From Paraburkholderia aromaticivorans (lineage in GTDB: Bacteria > Pseudomonadota > Gammaproteobacteria > Burkholderiales > Burkholderiaceae), in NCBI RefSeq assembly GCF_002278075.1, contig NZ_CP022990.1, forward strand, positions 682,001-746,000: a stretch of 64,000 bases of DNA. Direction: 5' to 3'. Below, in pieces: positions 17,863-26,262 of the stretch (positions within the stretch are counted from its first letter, which is position 1; each line of letters opens with the position of its first letter). The notes under the pieces are model-generated. The model searched no databases. It saw only the letters and a program-made list of their open reading frames with translations, and had not been told where the DNA came from. A program made the translations under genes and the position numbers.

Positions 17863-18978
17863 TCAGCGTTGCGCCTCCTGCTCGATCGTCGGGTAATCGA
17901 TATAACCTTCGGCGCCACCGCCATACAGGGTGTCTTTATCCGGCTCGTTCAGCGGCGCGCCGCGTTTAAGCCGCTCCACCAGGTCGGGATTGGAAATGAA
18001 AGGGCGTCCGAAGGCAATCAGATCCGCCCGCTTCGCCTTGAGCGTGCGCTGCGCGAGTTCCATGTCGTAGCCGTTGTTGGCCATGAAGAGGCCGTCGAAC
18101 GCTTCGCGCAGAACCTGCAGGTCGAAGCCGCCCGGCACTTCGCGCGGGCCGCCCGTGTCGCCCTCGATCACATGCAGATAGACGAGTTTGCGGGTGTTGA
18201 GCTGCTGCACGACATGTTTGAAAAGCGGCTCGGGATTGCTGTCGGCAATATCGCCGAAACTGCTGAGCGGTGAAATCCGCACGCCTACCCGCTCGCCGCC
18301 CCACACGCTGGTCACCGCATCGGCCACTTCCAGCAGAAGGCGCGCGCGATTCGCGATCGAGCCGCCGTATTGATCGGTCCGCCGATTGGTCTTGTCGCGC
18401 AGGAACTGGTCGAGCAGATAGCCGTTTGCCGCGTGAATCTCCACGCCGTCGAAACCGGCGGCCTTCGCGTTTTGCGCAGCCACGCGATATTGCTCGACGA
18501 TGCCCGCTATTTCCCCCGTTTCGAGCGCGCGAGGGGTGACGAGCGGCACGAAACCTTCGTCGGTATAGGCCTCGCCTTCAGGTTTGATCGCCGAGGGCGC
18601 GACCGGCAACGCGTGGCCCGGCTGCAATGACGGATGGGAAATGCGGCCGACGTGCCACAGCTGCAGGAAAATATGGCCGCCTTTCCGGTGCACGGCCTCG
18701 GTAATGCGCTGCCACGCCTGCACCTGGGCGTCGTCATAAATGCCGGGCGTAAACACATAGCCTTTGCCTTGCGGCGAAATCTGCGTCGCCTCGGCAATGA
18801 TCAGTCCCGCCGACGCGCGTTGCGCGTAGTACTCGATGGCCAGTTCGCCCGGCACGTCGCCCTCCTTCGCGCGACTGCGCGTGAGGGGCGCCATCACGAT
18901 GCGATTGGGCAGTTGCAGCGGTCCTAGCTTGACGGGTTCGAACAGGTAACTATCGATACGCGCGGAATCAGTTGACAT
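17863..18978 (-). CDS. Old Yellow Enzyme family alkene/N-ethylmaleimide reductase
   Basis: A 371-residue FMN-dependent ene-reductase with the TIM-barrel OYE fold. Signatures are LFEPVKLGPLQLPNRIVMAPLTRSRA at the N-terminus, HIFLQLWHVGR, and VEIHAANGYLLDQFLRDK with the substrate-binding His/Asn pair followed by NRRTDQYGGS. The C-terminus has the FMN-binding FGRPFISNPDLVERL. It reduces activated C=C bonds or nitro compounds with NAD(P)H. The ATG before STDSARIDSYLF has an AGGGA ribosome site. The closest relatives are NemA-type enzymes. A Tat-exported carbonic anhydrase lies upstream on the same strand. Confidence 0.93.
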   Translation of the reverse strand: MSTDSARIDSYLFEPVKLGPLQLPNRIVMAPLTRSRAKEGDVPGELAIEYYAQRASAGLIIAEATQISPQGKGYVFTPGIYDDAQVQAWQRITEAVHRKGGHIFLQLWHVGRISHPSLQPGHALPVAPSAIKPEGEAYTDEGFVPLVTPRALETGEIAGIVEQYRVAAQNAKAAGFDGVEIHAANGYLLDQFLRDKTNRRTDQYGGSIANRARLLLEVADAVTSVWGGERVGVRISPLSSFGDIADSNPEPLFKHVVQQLNTRKLVYLHVIEGDTGGPREVPGGFDLQVLREAFDGLFMANNGYDMELAQRTLKAKRADLIAFGRPFISNPDLVERLKRGAPLNEPDKDTLYGGGAEGYIDYPTIEQEAQR

Positions 18979-19128
18979 GGCATTCCCTGGAAGAAGAGGC
19001 AAAGCATTGCAAGGCGGCCCGGCGTTGTTGCGGGGCATTCCTGCAATCGGCGCCGGAATTGGCTTGCCGGATGAAGTCAAGTTGACAGGCAGAGCGAGCA
19101 CAGACAGCAAGATGCGGACCGCGGCGCG

Positions 19129-19848
19129 TCAGAGCAGCGCGATCTTGCCCGTTGCCAGATCGTAAATGCCGCCGACAACCTTGACCTTCCCGCTCTTCAC
19201 ATATTGCCCGATGAGCGGTTTGGACAGCGCCAGCCGGTTGGTGTTCAACCTGACGTTCTCGATCGTGGCTTGCGCGACGAGATCGGCGCCCTGATGCGCC
19301 TGCGCCATTCGCACGGCCGGCTTGATCGCGCGGACCAGTTCGGGAAGATGGCCGGGCAACCGTGCGCCCTCCTGCACCACCTTGACCGTGGCGCTCACCG
19401 CGCCGCACTGCGTGTGTCCGAGCACCATGATGAGCGGCACGCCGAGGAATTCGACGCCATACTCGAGGCTCGCGAGAATATCGTCGTTGACGAAATTGCC
19501 CGCCACGCGCACCACGAACAGATCACCCGGCCCCTGATCGAAAGCCAGTTCCGGCGCGACACGCGAGTCCGCACAGCCGACAATGGCGGCGATCGGATAT
19601 TGCGCGGCAACGCGCGCCGCGCGGCCCGCGGAATAGTCCTTGTTTGAAGCGGTATTCGCGGCGTAGCGGGCGTTGCCCTGCATCAACCGTTCGAGCGCTT
19701 GAGCAGGTGGAATCGAATTCGGCGCATTGGCGGCCGGCGGGTCCGCCGCTATCGCATCGTGCCGGGACCAGCCTGCCAGCGTGATCGCCGACGCACCGGC
19801 CAACAGCAGATCGCGCCGCCCCGGAGAAGACAGATGACGCTCGCACAT
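19129..19848 (-). CDS. Tat-exported beta-carbonic anhydrase
   Basis: A 239-residue beta-class carbonic anhydrase (CO2 + H2O to bicarbonate). It carries a twin-arginine leader, PGRRDLLLAGASAITLAG (residues 9-26), so it should act outside the cytoplasm. Zinc ligands are C92 (GCADSRVAPEL), H145 and C148 (LGHTQCGA), with the Asp94/Arg96 dyad intact. The family is usually cytosolic; exported beta enzymes occur in some proteobacteria. It is followed by the OYE gene and preceded, 121 bp away, by a second, cytosolic carbonic anhydrase on the same strand. Confidence 0.93.
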   Translation of the reverse strand: MCERHLSSPGRRDLLLAGASAITLAGWSRHDAIAADPPAANAPNSIPPAQALERLMQGNARYAANTASNKDYSAGRAARVAAQYPIAAIVGCADSRVAPELAFDQGPGDLFVVRVAGNFVNDDILASLEYGVEFLGVPLIMVLGHTQCGAVSATVKVVQEGARLPGHLPELVRAIKPAVRMAQAHQGADLVAQATIENVRLNTNRLALSKPLIGQYVKSGKVKVVGGIYDLATGKIALL

Positions 19849-19969
19849 GGCTCGCCTCCCATGTCATGGGCAATGCCCGGCGGCGCAGCGCAGATCGGCC
19901 TGAACCGTGCAAGCCTGAGCGCGCACGAGCAAACGTCTCATCGTGCGCCTCACAGGTTCAAACTTCAAG

Positions 19970-20605
19970 TTACACGGCGTAGATGTCCGGGTTGTCCACC
20001 AACGGCAGGAACTCGCCGGTGCGCCCGTCGAGCGCGAGCATCACACCGCTTTTGATATCGAAGATCCAGCCGTGCAGTTGCAGCTTTTTGTTCGCAAGTC
20101 CGACCGCTACCGAAGGATGCGTACGAATGTTCGCGAGCTGCGCAATGACGTTGTCTTTGACCAACGCCTCCAGACACTCCGCATCCGAATGATAGGTGCG
20201 CGACGCGTTGATGGCTTTGGCCGCATCCGCGTGACGCAGCCAGCTCGCCACCGCCGGCAGATGGTCCATGTTCATGCACGTGGAGATCGCCGTCATTGCG
20301 CCGCAATTGGAGTGGCCGCAAATCACGATATCGCGAACGCCCAACACGGCCACGGCGTACTCGACAGTGGCCGAGACGCCGCCCGGCTCGGGACCATAAG
20401 ACGGCACGATGTTGCCCGCATTGCGGATCACGAACAGCGAACCGGGTTCGGTCTGCGTCAGCAGTTCCGGCACGACCCGGCTGTCCGAGCAGGTGACGAA
20501 AAGCACACTGGGACTTTGCGCCGCGGACAAACGTTTGAACAAGGCGCTCTGCTGCGGAAAGACTTCGCGTTGAAAACGGATCAAACCCTCGATGATTTCC
20601 TGCAC
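19970..20605 (-). CDS. Cytosolic beta-carbonic anhydrase
   Basis: A 211-residue beta-carbonic anhydrase without a signal peptide. Zinc ligands are C39 ([12 protein letters not shown]), H98 and C101 (CGHSNCGAM), and the Asp41/Arg43 dyad is intact. The C-terminus, [18 protein letters not shown], matches CynT/Can-type enzymes. The start is taken as GTG at 20605, with GGAG six bases upstream. An ATG-like extension upstream lacks family similarity. It supplies bicarbonate for carboxylases. The terminator at 20783-20806 separates it from genes further right. Confidence 0.92.
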   Translation of the reverse strand: MQEIIEGLIRFQREVFPQQSALFKRLSAAQSPSVLFVTCSDSRVVPELLTQTEPGSLFVIRNAGNIVPSYGPEPGGVSATVEYAVAVLGVRDIVICGHSNCGAMTAISTCMNMDHLPAVASWLRHADAAKAINASRTYHSDAECLEALVKDNVIAQLANIRTHPSVAVGLANKKLQLHGWIFDIKSGVMLALDGRTGEFLPLVDNPDIYAV

Positions 20606-21058
20606 GGTGTTCTCCAAGATCGAAGAATGAGCCTGCGTGCCCGAAACCGTGACCACGGTCCAAAGCAAGCAGGCGGTCTATCCGCGCGACTATACCGCAG
20701 CCGCGGTCTCGACGGCCTCCCATGCATGAACGGCAACGAGGCATCGTCGATCACGCGTTGATTTCCCGCGCCCAATAAAAAAGCCCCAGCTGTCTCCAGC
20801 CGGGGCAAACTCTCTCGCTCGCACACCGGGAACCGTGCGTGCATGACTACTTTACCCATGCCGACGAAGCGGATATATACGCCACGCTGGAAGAGTCCTT
20901 TCCAACCCCCGGCGACGCGCGCAGCACTGCGCTCAGGCAGGTGTGCGCAGGCGCATGAGCGCGCATCGTCGCATCGCTAAAACGCATCAGCGCAACGCAG
21001 GCAGCCACGCGGCACCTCGTTGCGCCCCATCCCGCACAATTGCGTCGAAGCCGTCGAA
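20606..21058. other. Intergenic region with terminator and possible small RNA
   Basis: About 450 bp between the carbonic anhydrase start and the DUF4148 gene stop. It contains the minus-strand terminator at 20783-20806. A plus-strand GTG ORF of 39 codons (from about 20839, beginning VHDYFTHADEADIY) has protein-like composition but no ribosome site. A minus-strand TATATA near 20875 could be a -10 for a short transcript ending at the terminator. Confidence 0.35.
20777..20806 (-). terminator. Rho-independent terminator (minus strand)
   Basis: Stem 20783-20806: GCCCC pairs with GGGGC, then one A/C mismatch, then GCTG pairs with CAGC around a TCTC loop. On the minus strand it is followed by a run of six T (20777-20782). 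It stands 250 bp downstream of the DUF4148 gene stop, and upstream of the carbonic anhydrase gene. Confidence 0.8.
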
Positions 21059-21367
21059 TCAACGGCTGTACATCGCGTTCCAGTCGGCCGGCGACACAGC
21101 CGGACTGCCGTGTTGCGACGAACCCGCCACGCTGCCGCCGTAACCGCTGGCGGCGCTGTTGCGCATGGCAATGCGGGCTTCCGCGGCCTGAATCGCGTCC
21201 GGGTAATGGGCTTGGTCGCCATCGCCGACGTGATAGCCGGCCTGTTCGAGCTGAACCAGTTCGGCGCGCACCTGCGCGCGCGTGATGCCGGAATTCGATT
21301 GGGCGAAGACGGCCGCCGAAGCAGCCAGCGAAGCGACGATGACGACGGCCTTGATCAGGGACTTCAT
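21059..21367 (-). CDS. Secreted DUF4148 protein
   Basis: A 102-residue protein: signal peptide MKSLIKAVVIVASLAASAAVFAQ cut at Ala-Gln (shown here only as its two halves: hydrophobic core VVIVASLAASAAVFA), then ITRAQVRAELVQLEQAGYH, the DUF4148 hallmark, and a DAIQAAEARIAM segment before a Gly/Ser-rich tail. This is a short periplasmic family common in Burkholderiales, of unknown function and often stress-induced. GGAGGT lies about ten bases before the ATG. It is transcribed away from a 10-bp tandem repeat and the porin gene. Confidence 0.88.
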   Translation of the reverse strand: MKSLIKAVVIVASLAASAAVFAQSNSGITRAQVRAELVQLEQAGYHVGDGDQAHYPDAIQAAEARIAMRNSAASGYGGSVAGSSQHGSPAVSPADWNAMYSR

Positions 21368-21524
21368 GGTAATAACTACCTCCGATAATTGATGATAAGC
21401 GGCGCTTTGAATCACTCTCCGCGCAAGCACTGAACTCAATATAGGAGCCGAATCCGCCTGGAATAACGGCCGGCGATCGAAGGAATTGTTGTTGAATCTG
21501 GAGAAATCGCCGGCCGGGCACCGC

Positions 21525-21554
21525 GCGGTATCAAGCGGTATCAAGCGGTATCAA
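21525..21554. repeat. 10-bp tandem repeat
   Basis: Three perfect copies of GCGGTATCAA, then a diverged copy leading into a GATC-rich palindromic stretch (ACATCGATCGATATCGA). It lies between the porin stop and the DUF4148 gene promoter region. Confidence 0.85.
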
Positions 21555-21602
21555 GCGACATCGATCGATATCGACCCGCGCCCGGCCAGACGATCATCAC
21601 GC

Positions 21603-22754
21603 TCAGAAGCGCGCGCGCAGCCCCACGGTGCCCACCACCTGATTGCCCGTCGAAGACGCGCCGCCCGCCGTGTTGATAAACGCGGTGTAGCCCTTGCCGC
21701 TCACGTGCTGGTACATGGCTTCGGCGTAGACATCGGTGCGGGTCGAGAGCGCATAGACCGCCTGCAGGTTCACCTGATTCCATTTCGGATCGGAACCGTA
21801 CGTCGACGTGCCGCCCACGTGCGCGTCCGTATAGGTGTAGGCCGCACCGAGCGTCACCGCCGGCGTGACAGCGTACTTGCCGTTCACTTCGTAGTTATCG
21901 AAACGCATCGAGCCGTGCGTCGCGCCGAACGACGCGGTGTTCTGGAACTGGCTGTGCGTATAGACGAAGCCCGCCGTCACCGGGCCGAAGCCGTAGCTCA
22001 ACGCGGCGCCGGCCGTGCGCTGCACATCGGCGCCGAGCTGGAAGCCGCCCGTGCCGTTGGCGGTGGATTCGCCGAGATCGACCGCGCCGCCCGTGTTGGT
22101 GGTCGAGTTCGAGCCGTTGATCTGCAAATAGCCCGCAGCCGCCTTGAACGGGCCATTGGCATAGCTCACGCCCGCGCTGTAGGCACGATTGATCGCAAAA
22201 TCGGTGTTGTTGGAAAACGCGTACAAGCCGCCGAACTTCAGACCGGCATAGTTGGCGCTCATGTACTTCACGGCGTTGCTCATGCGCACCGAGTGGTTCA
22301 GATTGTCGTTGTCGAACGGGTGCGCGAAGCCGGTATCGCCGAAGGTGCCCGCCGTGCCCGAGAGCGGCGCGACGAAGTCGACCAGCGAGTCGTACTGCCG
22401 GCCGAGCGTGACCGTGCCGTATTCCTTGTTGCTCAAGCCGACATAGGCCTGACGCCCGAACATGCGGCTGTTCTGGCCGAGCTTGCCGTTCTGCACGTTG
22501 AAGCCGTTCTCGAGCACGAAGATCGCCTGCAGGCCGCCGCCCAGATCCTCCGCGCCGCGCAAACCGAAGCGGCTGCCGTTGATATTGCCGCTCGTCGCCT
22601 GAACCAGCGCGCCTTGCGAGCCGCCCTTCTTCACGTTGTTGGTGTACATCACGCCGGCATCGATGAGGCCGTACAGCGTGACCGAACTTTGCGCATGCGC
22701 CGCGGTGGCAGCGAGGCCTACGAATGCCGCAACTGCGGTGGAAATCTTTTTCAC
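21603..22754 (-). CDS. Gram-negative porin
   Basis: A 383-residue outer-membrane trimeric porin of the Burkholderiales OmpC-like family. The signal peptide (KISTAVAAFVGLAATAAHA) is followed by the canonical mature start QSSVTLYGLIDAGVMYTNN. RFGLRGAEDLGGGLQAIFVLENGF and RQAYVGLSNKEYGTVTLGRQYDS are strand and eyelet signatures, and the C-terminus ends in Phe (VGLRARF) as needed for BamA recognition. The start is GTG at 22754 with GGAG seven bases upstream. It forms a general diffusion channel for small solutes. Confidence 0.95.
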   Translation of the reverse strand: MKKISTAVAAFVGLAATAAHAQSSVTLYGLIDAGVMYTNNVKKGGSQGALVQATSGNINGSRFGLRGAEDLGGGLQAIFVLENGFNVQNGKLGQNSRMFGRQAYVGLSNKEYGTVTLGRQYDSLVDFVAPLSGTAGTFGDTGFAHPFDNDNLNHSVRMSNAVKYMSANYAGLKFGGLYAFSNNTDFAINRAYSAGVSYANGPFKAAAGYLQINGSNSTTNTGGAVDLGESTANGTGGFQLGADVQRTAGAALSYGFGPVTAGFVYTHSQFQNTASFGATHGSMRFDNYEVNGKYAVTPAVTLGAAYTYTDAHVGGTSTYGSDPKWNQVNLQAVYALSTRTDVYAEAMYQHVSGKGYTAFINTAGGASSTGNQVVGTVGLRARF

Positions 22755-23106
22755 GTCAATGCTCCTGCGTAGCTGGAATGTCATGTTGAACAGCGACGCG
22801 AGTATAGAAACGCGAGCAGTGAAAACGAACGCTCGCGCCCTGGAGCAGACCTTTACGAAATCTCGAAGAATCCGTCATCGAAATGCAGCAATCGCGGTGC
22901 GTTGCGCCCCGACGGGATGTTTGAAAGGTGAAGCGACGCGTAAGGTGGGCTTGCGCTGAATGAAAGGGTTGCATCGGTACAACAGCCGTGCGCGGCACGG
23001 TGAACCATTGCGAGGACGGCGAGGCAGCGGCCCCGCCGCGATCCGGATCGCGAGCCCGGCGCATACGCCGGACTCGTCGTCACTCAGGAATCTGGCGAGC
23101 CAGGGC
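22755..23106. other. 352-bp intergenic stretch
   Basis: Between the porin start and the DUF1488 stop, both leftward. Overlapping short ORFs on both strands are not convincing. It presumably holds the porin promoter in its left part, but no clear -35/-10 or terminator stands out. Confidence 0.4.
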
Positions 23107-23367
23107 TCAGTTGAAGTCGCCGGACTCGAGCTCCACGGACTGTCCGCCGTTTTTTTCGAGGACCCGCCGGGTAGCGTTTTCAATCCGCGCGCGGTTCGCT
23201 TCGAAAGTGTTGACAAGATTGTGGGCCGACGGACCGTCGTTGCCGAAATGGTCGTTCAGCGCGTCCAGCGACACGCTGCACCAGACGTCTGCCCCATCGA
23301 CGTTGGCTTCGAAGGCGACGCGTGCCGCCGCCACCACTTCGCGGCGTCCGGTGAATTCGATCCTCAT
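23107..23367 (-). CDS. DUF1488 family protein
   Basis: An 86-residue cytoplasmic protein of unknown function. MRIEFTGRREVVAAARVAFEA, the central WCSVSLDALNDHFG and the C-terminal RARIENATRRVLEK match DUF1488, a small family widespread in proteobacteria. GGAGGGG lies five bases before the ATG. It is a single gene, divergent from the MFS exporter gene 215 bp to the right. Confidence 0.85.
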   Translation of the reverse strand: MRIEFTGRREVVAAARVAFEANVDGADVWCSVSLDALNDHFGNDGPSAHNLVNTFEANRARIENATRRVLEKNGGQSVELESGDFN

Positions 23368-23582
23368 AATGCCCCTCCATTTGCTGAAAGAAAGCTTCAA
23401 ATCCGCAAACGCTGTGCCAAGGCGGCGCGGTTTTGCCTCGCTGTCCGGCCCAAGCGCACATTCCCGCCAGGGTGCATACTCGACACCGGCCGTCCTCTCA
23501 CGGCCGTGCTGATGCGTCACGCGTGGCCGCCAATAGTCACGCTGCCCGACGTGCCTTACATCCTAATACTAACTTCCGGCCC

Positions 23583-25076
23583 ATGTCCCGCAACCCGCAC
23601 TCGTCGCGTCCTCTAGTCATTGCCGCCGTCATGGCGTCCATGGCGATGGTCGCCATCGAAGCCACCATCGTTTCCACCGCCATGCCTCAGATCGTCGCGC
23701 AACTCGGCGATCTGCATCTGTATAGCTGGGTGTTCTCGTCGTTCCTGCTGACCCAGACCGCGATGACCGTGGTCTTCGGCAAGCTCGCCGATCTGTACGG
23801 CCGCAAGCCGGTCATGCTGGCCGGCATCGCGATCTTTCTGCTCGGCTCGGTGCTGGCCGGCTTCGCCTGGTCGATGCCGGCGATGATCGCGTTTCGCCTG
23901 ATTCAGGGTGTCGGCGCGGGCGCGATCCAGCCGGTCACGCTGACCATCGTCGCCGATCTCTACCCCGCGCGCGAACGCGGCAAGGTGCAAGGCTATCTCG
24001 CGAGCGTATGGGCCATTTCGGCGGTGGTGGGTCCGATGGTCGGCGGCTTCATCATTCACAACCTGTCGTGGGCATGGATCTTCTGGATGAACGTGCCGAT
24101 CGGCCTCGCCTCCGCGGCGGGCTTCATCGCGTTCCTGCGCGAGTCGGAACGGCATGCGCGCCCGTCGATCGACTTCGGTGGCGCGGCGCTGTTCATGGCG
24201 GCCATTGCCGCGCTCATGATGGCGCTGACCTACGCCGGCGACGACATGGTCGCGCAAGCCTCGCTGTCAGGCGGCGTGTTCGCGCTGTGCGTGCTGGCGT
24301 TCGTCTGGCAGGAGCGCCGCGCGGCCGAGCCGATGATCTCCTTCGCGCTGTGGAGCCGCCGCCCGATTGCCGCCTGCAATGGGGCGACCTTGCTGTCCGG
24401 CATGATCCTGATGGGCGCCACCACGTTTCTGCCGATGTACGTGCAGGGCGTGCTGCATCGCTCGCCGGTGATCGCCGGCCTCGCGCTGACGATGATGATG
24501 GTCGGCTGGCCGGCCGGCGCCACGTTCGCGGCGAAGTCGTTTCAGCGCCTCGGCTTGCGGCGCATTCTGATCGGCGGCAGCGCGTTCGTTCCGCTCGGCG
24601 CGGTGTTGCTGCTGTTTCTGTCGCCCGGCGGCTCGCCGCTCGTCGCCGCGTTCGGCTCGCTCATCATGGGCTTCGGCATGGGCACGTCGAGCGTCAGTTC
24701 GCTGGTGCTGATCCAGGAGATCGTCAGAATGGACGAACGCGGCAGCGCCACCGCGTCGAATCTGTTCTCGCGCAATCTCGGCAGCACCTTGGGCGCGACG
24801 CTGTTCGGCGCGGTGCTCAACTTCGGATTGAGCCACGCGAAGGGGGTCGCCGTGGTCACGTCGGACCAGTTGAGAGCGTTGCTGCAAAATCAAACCGCCA
24901 GTCTCGGCGACAGCGGCACGATCCGCATGGTGCTGCATCAGTCGCTGCACCTGACTTTTCTCTCGATCTTCGTGATCGCCATCTTCGTGGTCGTGCTGCT
25001 GGCCTTCGTGCCCCCGATCAGTATCGGGGCCGAGAAGAAGGTGCCGCTCGAGGCGTTCTCGCCGCTGGAGGACTGA
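23583..25076 (+). CDS. MFS multidrug exporter (DHA2, 14-helix)
   Basis: A 497-residue inner-membrane exporter. Motif A is GKLADLYGRKPVML, motif C-like sequence appears in SVWAISAVVGPMVGGFI, and ATIVSTAMPQIVAQLG in helix 1 is typical of the EmrB/QacA DHA2 family (proton-drug antiport). Length and hydrophobicity fit 14 helices. No EmrA-type partner lies next to it. The ATG is inside MSRNPHSSRPLVIAAVMASMA, directly before the first helix. Substrate unknown. Confidence 0.9.
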   Translation: MSRNPHSSRPLVIAAVMASMAMVAIEATIVSTAMPQIVAQLGDLHLYSWVFSSFLLTQTAMTVVFGKLADLYGRKPVMLAGIAIFLLGSVLAGFAWSMPAMIAFRLIQGVGAGAIQPVTLTIVADLYPARERGKVQGYLASVWAISAVVGPMVGGFIIHNLSWAWIFWMNVPIGLASAAGFIAFLRESERHARPSIDFGGAALFMAAIAALMMALTYAGDDMVAQASLSGGVFALCVLAFVWQERRAAEPMISFALWSRRPIAACNGATLLSGMILMGATTFLPMYVQGVLHRSPVIAGLALTMMMVGWPAGATFAAKSFQRLGLRRILIGGSAFVPLGAVLLLFLSPGGSPLVAAFGSLIMGFGMGTSSVSSLVLIQEIVRMDERGSATASNLFSRNLGSTLGATLFGAVLNFGLSHAKGVAVVTSDQLRALLQNQTASLGDSGTIRMVLHQSLHLTFLSIFVIAIFVVVLLAFVPPISIGAEKKVPLEAFSPLED

Positions 25077-25194
25077 AATGGATGGCGGGCGCGGCGGCGT
25101 CGGTCAGCCGTTGCGCCGCTTGCGAGCGCGTCACGCCCACACGCATTCTCGTTCGAGCGGGCTTCTTGACGCTGCCGCACGAGGCGGACGGCTG

Positions 25195-26127
25195 TCAGGC
25201 CGCTTCGCCTTCCACCGCCAGCAACTCGATGCCGTCGAGTTGCGCCGCGCACGTATCGCGCACGATCGTGACGAAATCATCGAAGTAAGGCCGGCTCGCG
25301 AAGCCTTTCGCGGCCACCGCGTACAACTCGCTCCACAGGCCCTGCGTACCGACCCGTTTGGCCAGCACGTAATCGTGATCCACGTAGTTCTTCACGCCCC
25401 AGTTCGGCAGCGCCGCGATGCCGCGGCGGCTCGCCACCAGTTGCATGACGGCGATGGTCAGCTCCGCCGTGCGCCGTTCGAGTTTGATGCCGGCCGGCTC
25501 CAGCACCTCCCGGATCAGATCGATGCGTGCCTCGGGCACCGGATAGGTAATCAGCGTCTCGTCGCGCAGATCGTCCGCCACCACGCGGCGCTTGTTGCGC
25601 AGCCGGTGCTCGTTGGCCATCACCACCAGAATCTCGAAGCGGAACAGCGGCGCGATATGCAGGCTGCGCCGCGTCGCCGGTTTCGAGCCGATCACCACGT
25701 CGGCCTTGCCGTCGCTCAGCAGACGCAGTGGGTCCGCGTGGAACCCGGCGACCAGGTCCACTTCGACTTCCGGCCAGCGGCGGCGGAACTCGTCCATCAC
25801 CGGCATCAGCCAGTCGAAGCAGGTGTGGCATTCCAGCACGATGCGCAGCTCGCCGCGTGTGTCGCCCTTCAGCCGCACGAGGTCGCGCTCCGCCGCGCTC
25901 ACCGCCGCAATCGTCTCGCGCCCGAGCGCGAGCAGCCGCTCGCCGGCGGCGGTAAAGCGCAGACCCTGTTTGGTGCGCTCGAAAAGCGAAACCTCGTAGT
26001 GCGCCTCGATGTCGCGAATCTGATGCGACAACGCGGACTGGCTCAGATGCACACGCTCGGCGGCGGCCACCAGCTTGCCCGAATCGGCAATGGCGATCAG
26101 CGAACGCAGGTGGCGAAGCTCAAGCAT
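25195..26127 (-). CDS. metR: LysR-family regulator MetR
   Basis: A 310-residue LysR regulator. The N-terminal helix-turn-helix is MLELRHLRSLIAIADSGKLV to SHQIRDIEAHYEVSLFERTK, and the effector domain (LRIVLECHTCFDWLMPVMDEF) is the MetR type that senses homocysteine. It is divergent from metE with a 135-bp gap, the conserved metR-metE arrangement, and should activate metE and repress itself. A candidate MetR box lies in the gap. Confidence 0.93.
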   Translation of the reverse strand: MLELRHLRSLIAIADSGKLVAAAERVHLSQSALSHQIRDIEAHYEVSLFERTKQGLRFTAAGERLLALGRETIAAVSAAERDLVRLKGDTRGELRIVLECHTCFDWLMPVMDEFRRRWPEVEVDLVAGFHADPLRLLSDGKADVVIGSKPATRRSLHIAPLFRFEILVVMANEHRLRNKRRVVADDLRDETLITYPVPEARIDLIREVLEPAGIKLERRTAELTIAVMQLVASRRGIAALPNWGVKNYVDHDYVLAKRVGTQGLWSELYAVAAKGFASRPYFDDFVTIVRDTCAAQLDGIELLAVEGEAA

Positions 26128-26162
26128 GGAATGGCTCCGCGTCGAACGAATCGGTGTGGATA

Positions 26163-26175
26163 TGAATCTGGCTCA
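26163..26175. promoter_or_regulatory. Candidate MetR binding site
   Basis: TGAATCTGGCTCA matches the MetR consensus TGAA-N5-TTCA with one mismatch and lies between the divergent metR and metE genes. Longer symmetry TATGA/TCATA (26161-26177) surrounds it. A TACAAT hexamer at 26240-26245, near the metE start, could be its -10. Confidence 0.5.
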
Positions 26176-26262
26176 TACATTGGTGAAAACATGTCGCTTG
26201 ATGAATCATAGCGCGACTTTCACACTGGGCGCCAATTCATACAATGCACAACAGGACTTCAC

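Noticed and set aside
20839-20958. 39-codon plus-strand GTG ORF beginning VHDYFTHADEADIY
   Set aside because: Acidic, protein-like composition, but no ribosome site and no recognised family, so listed only as part of the intergenic region.
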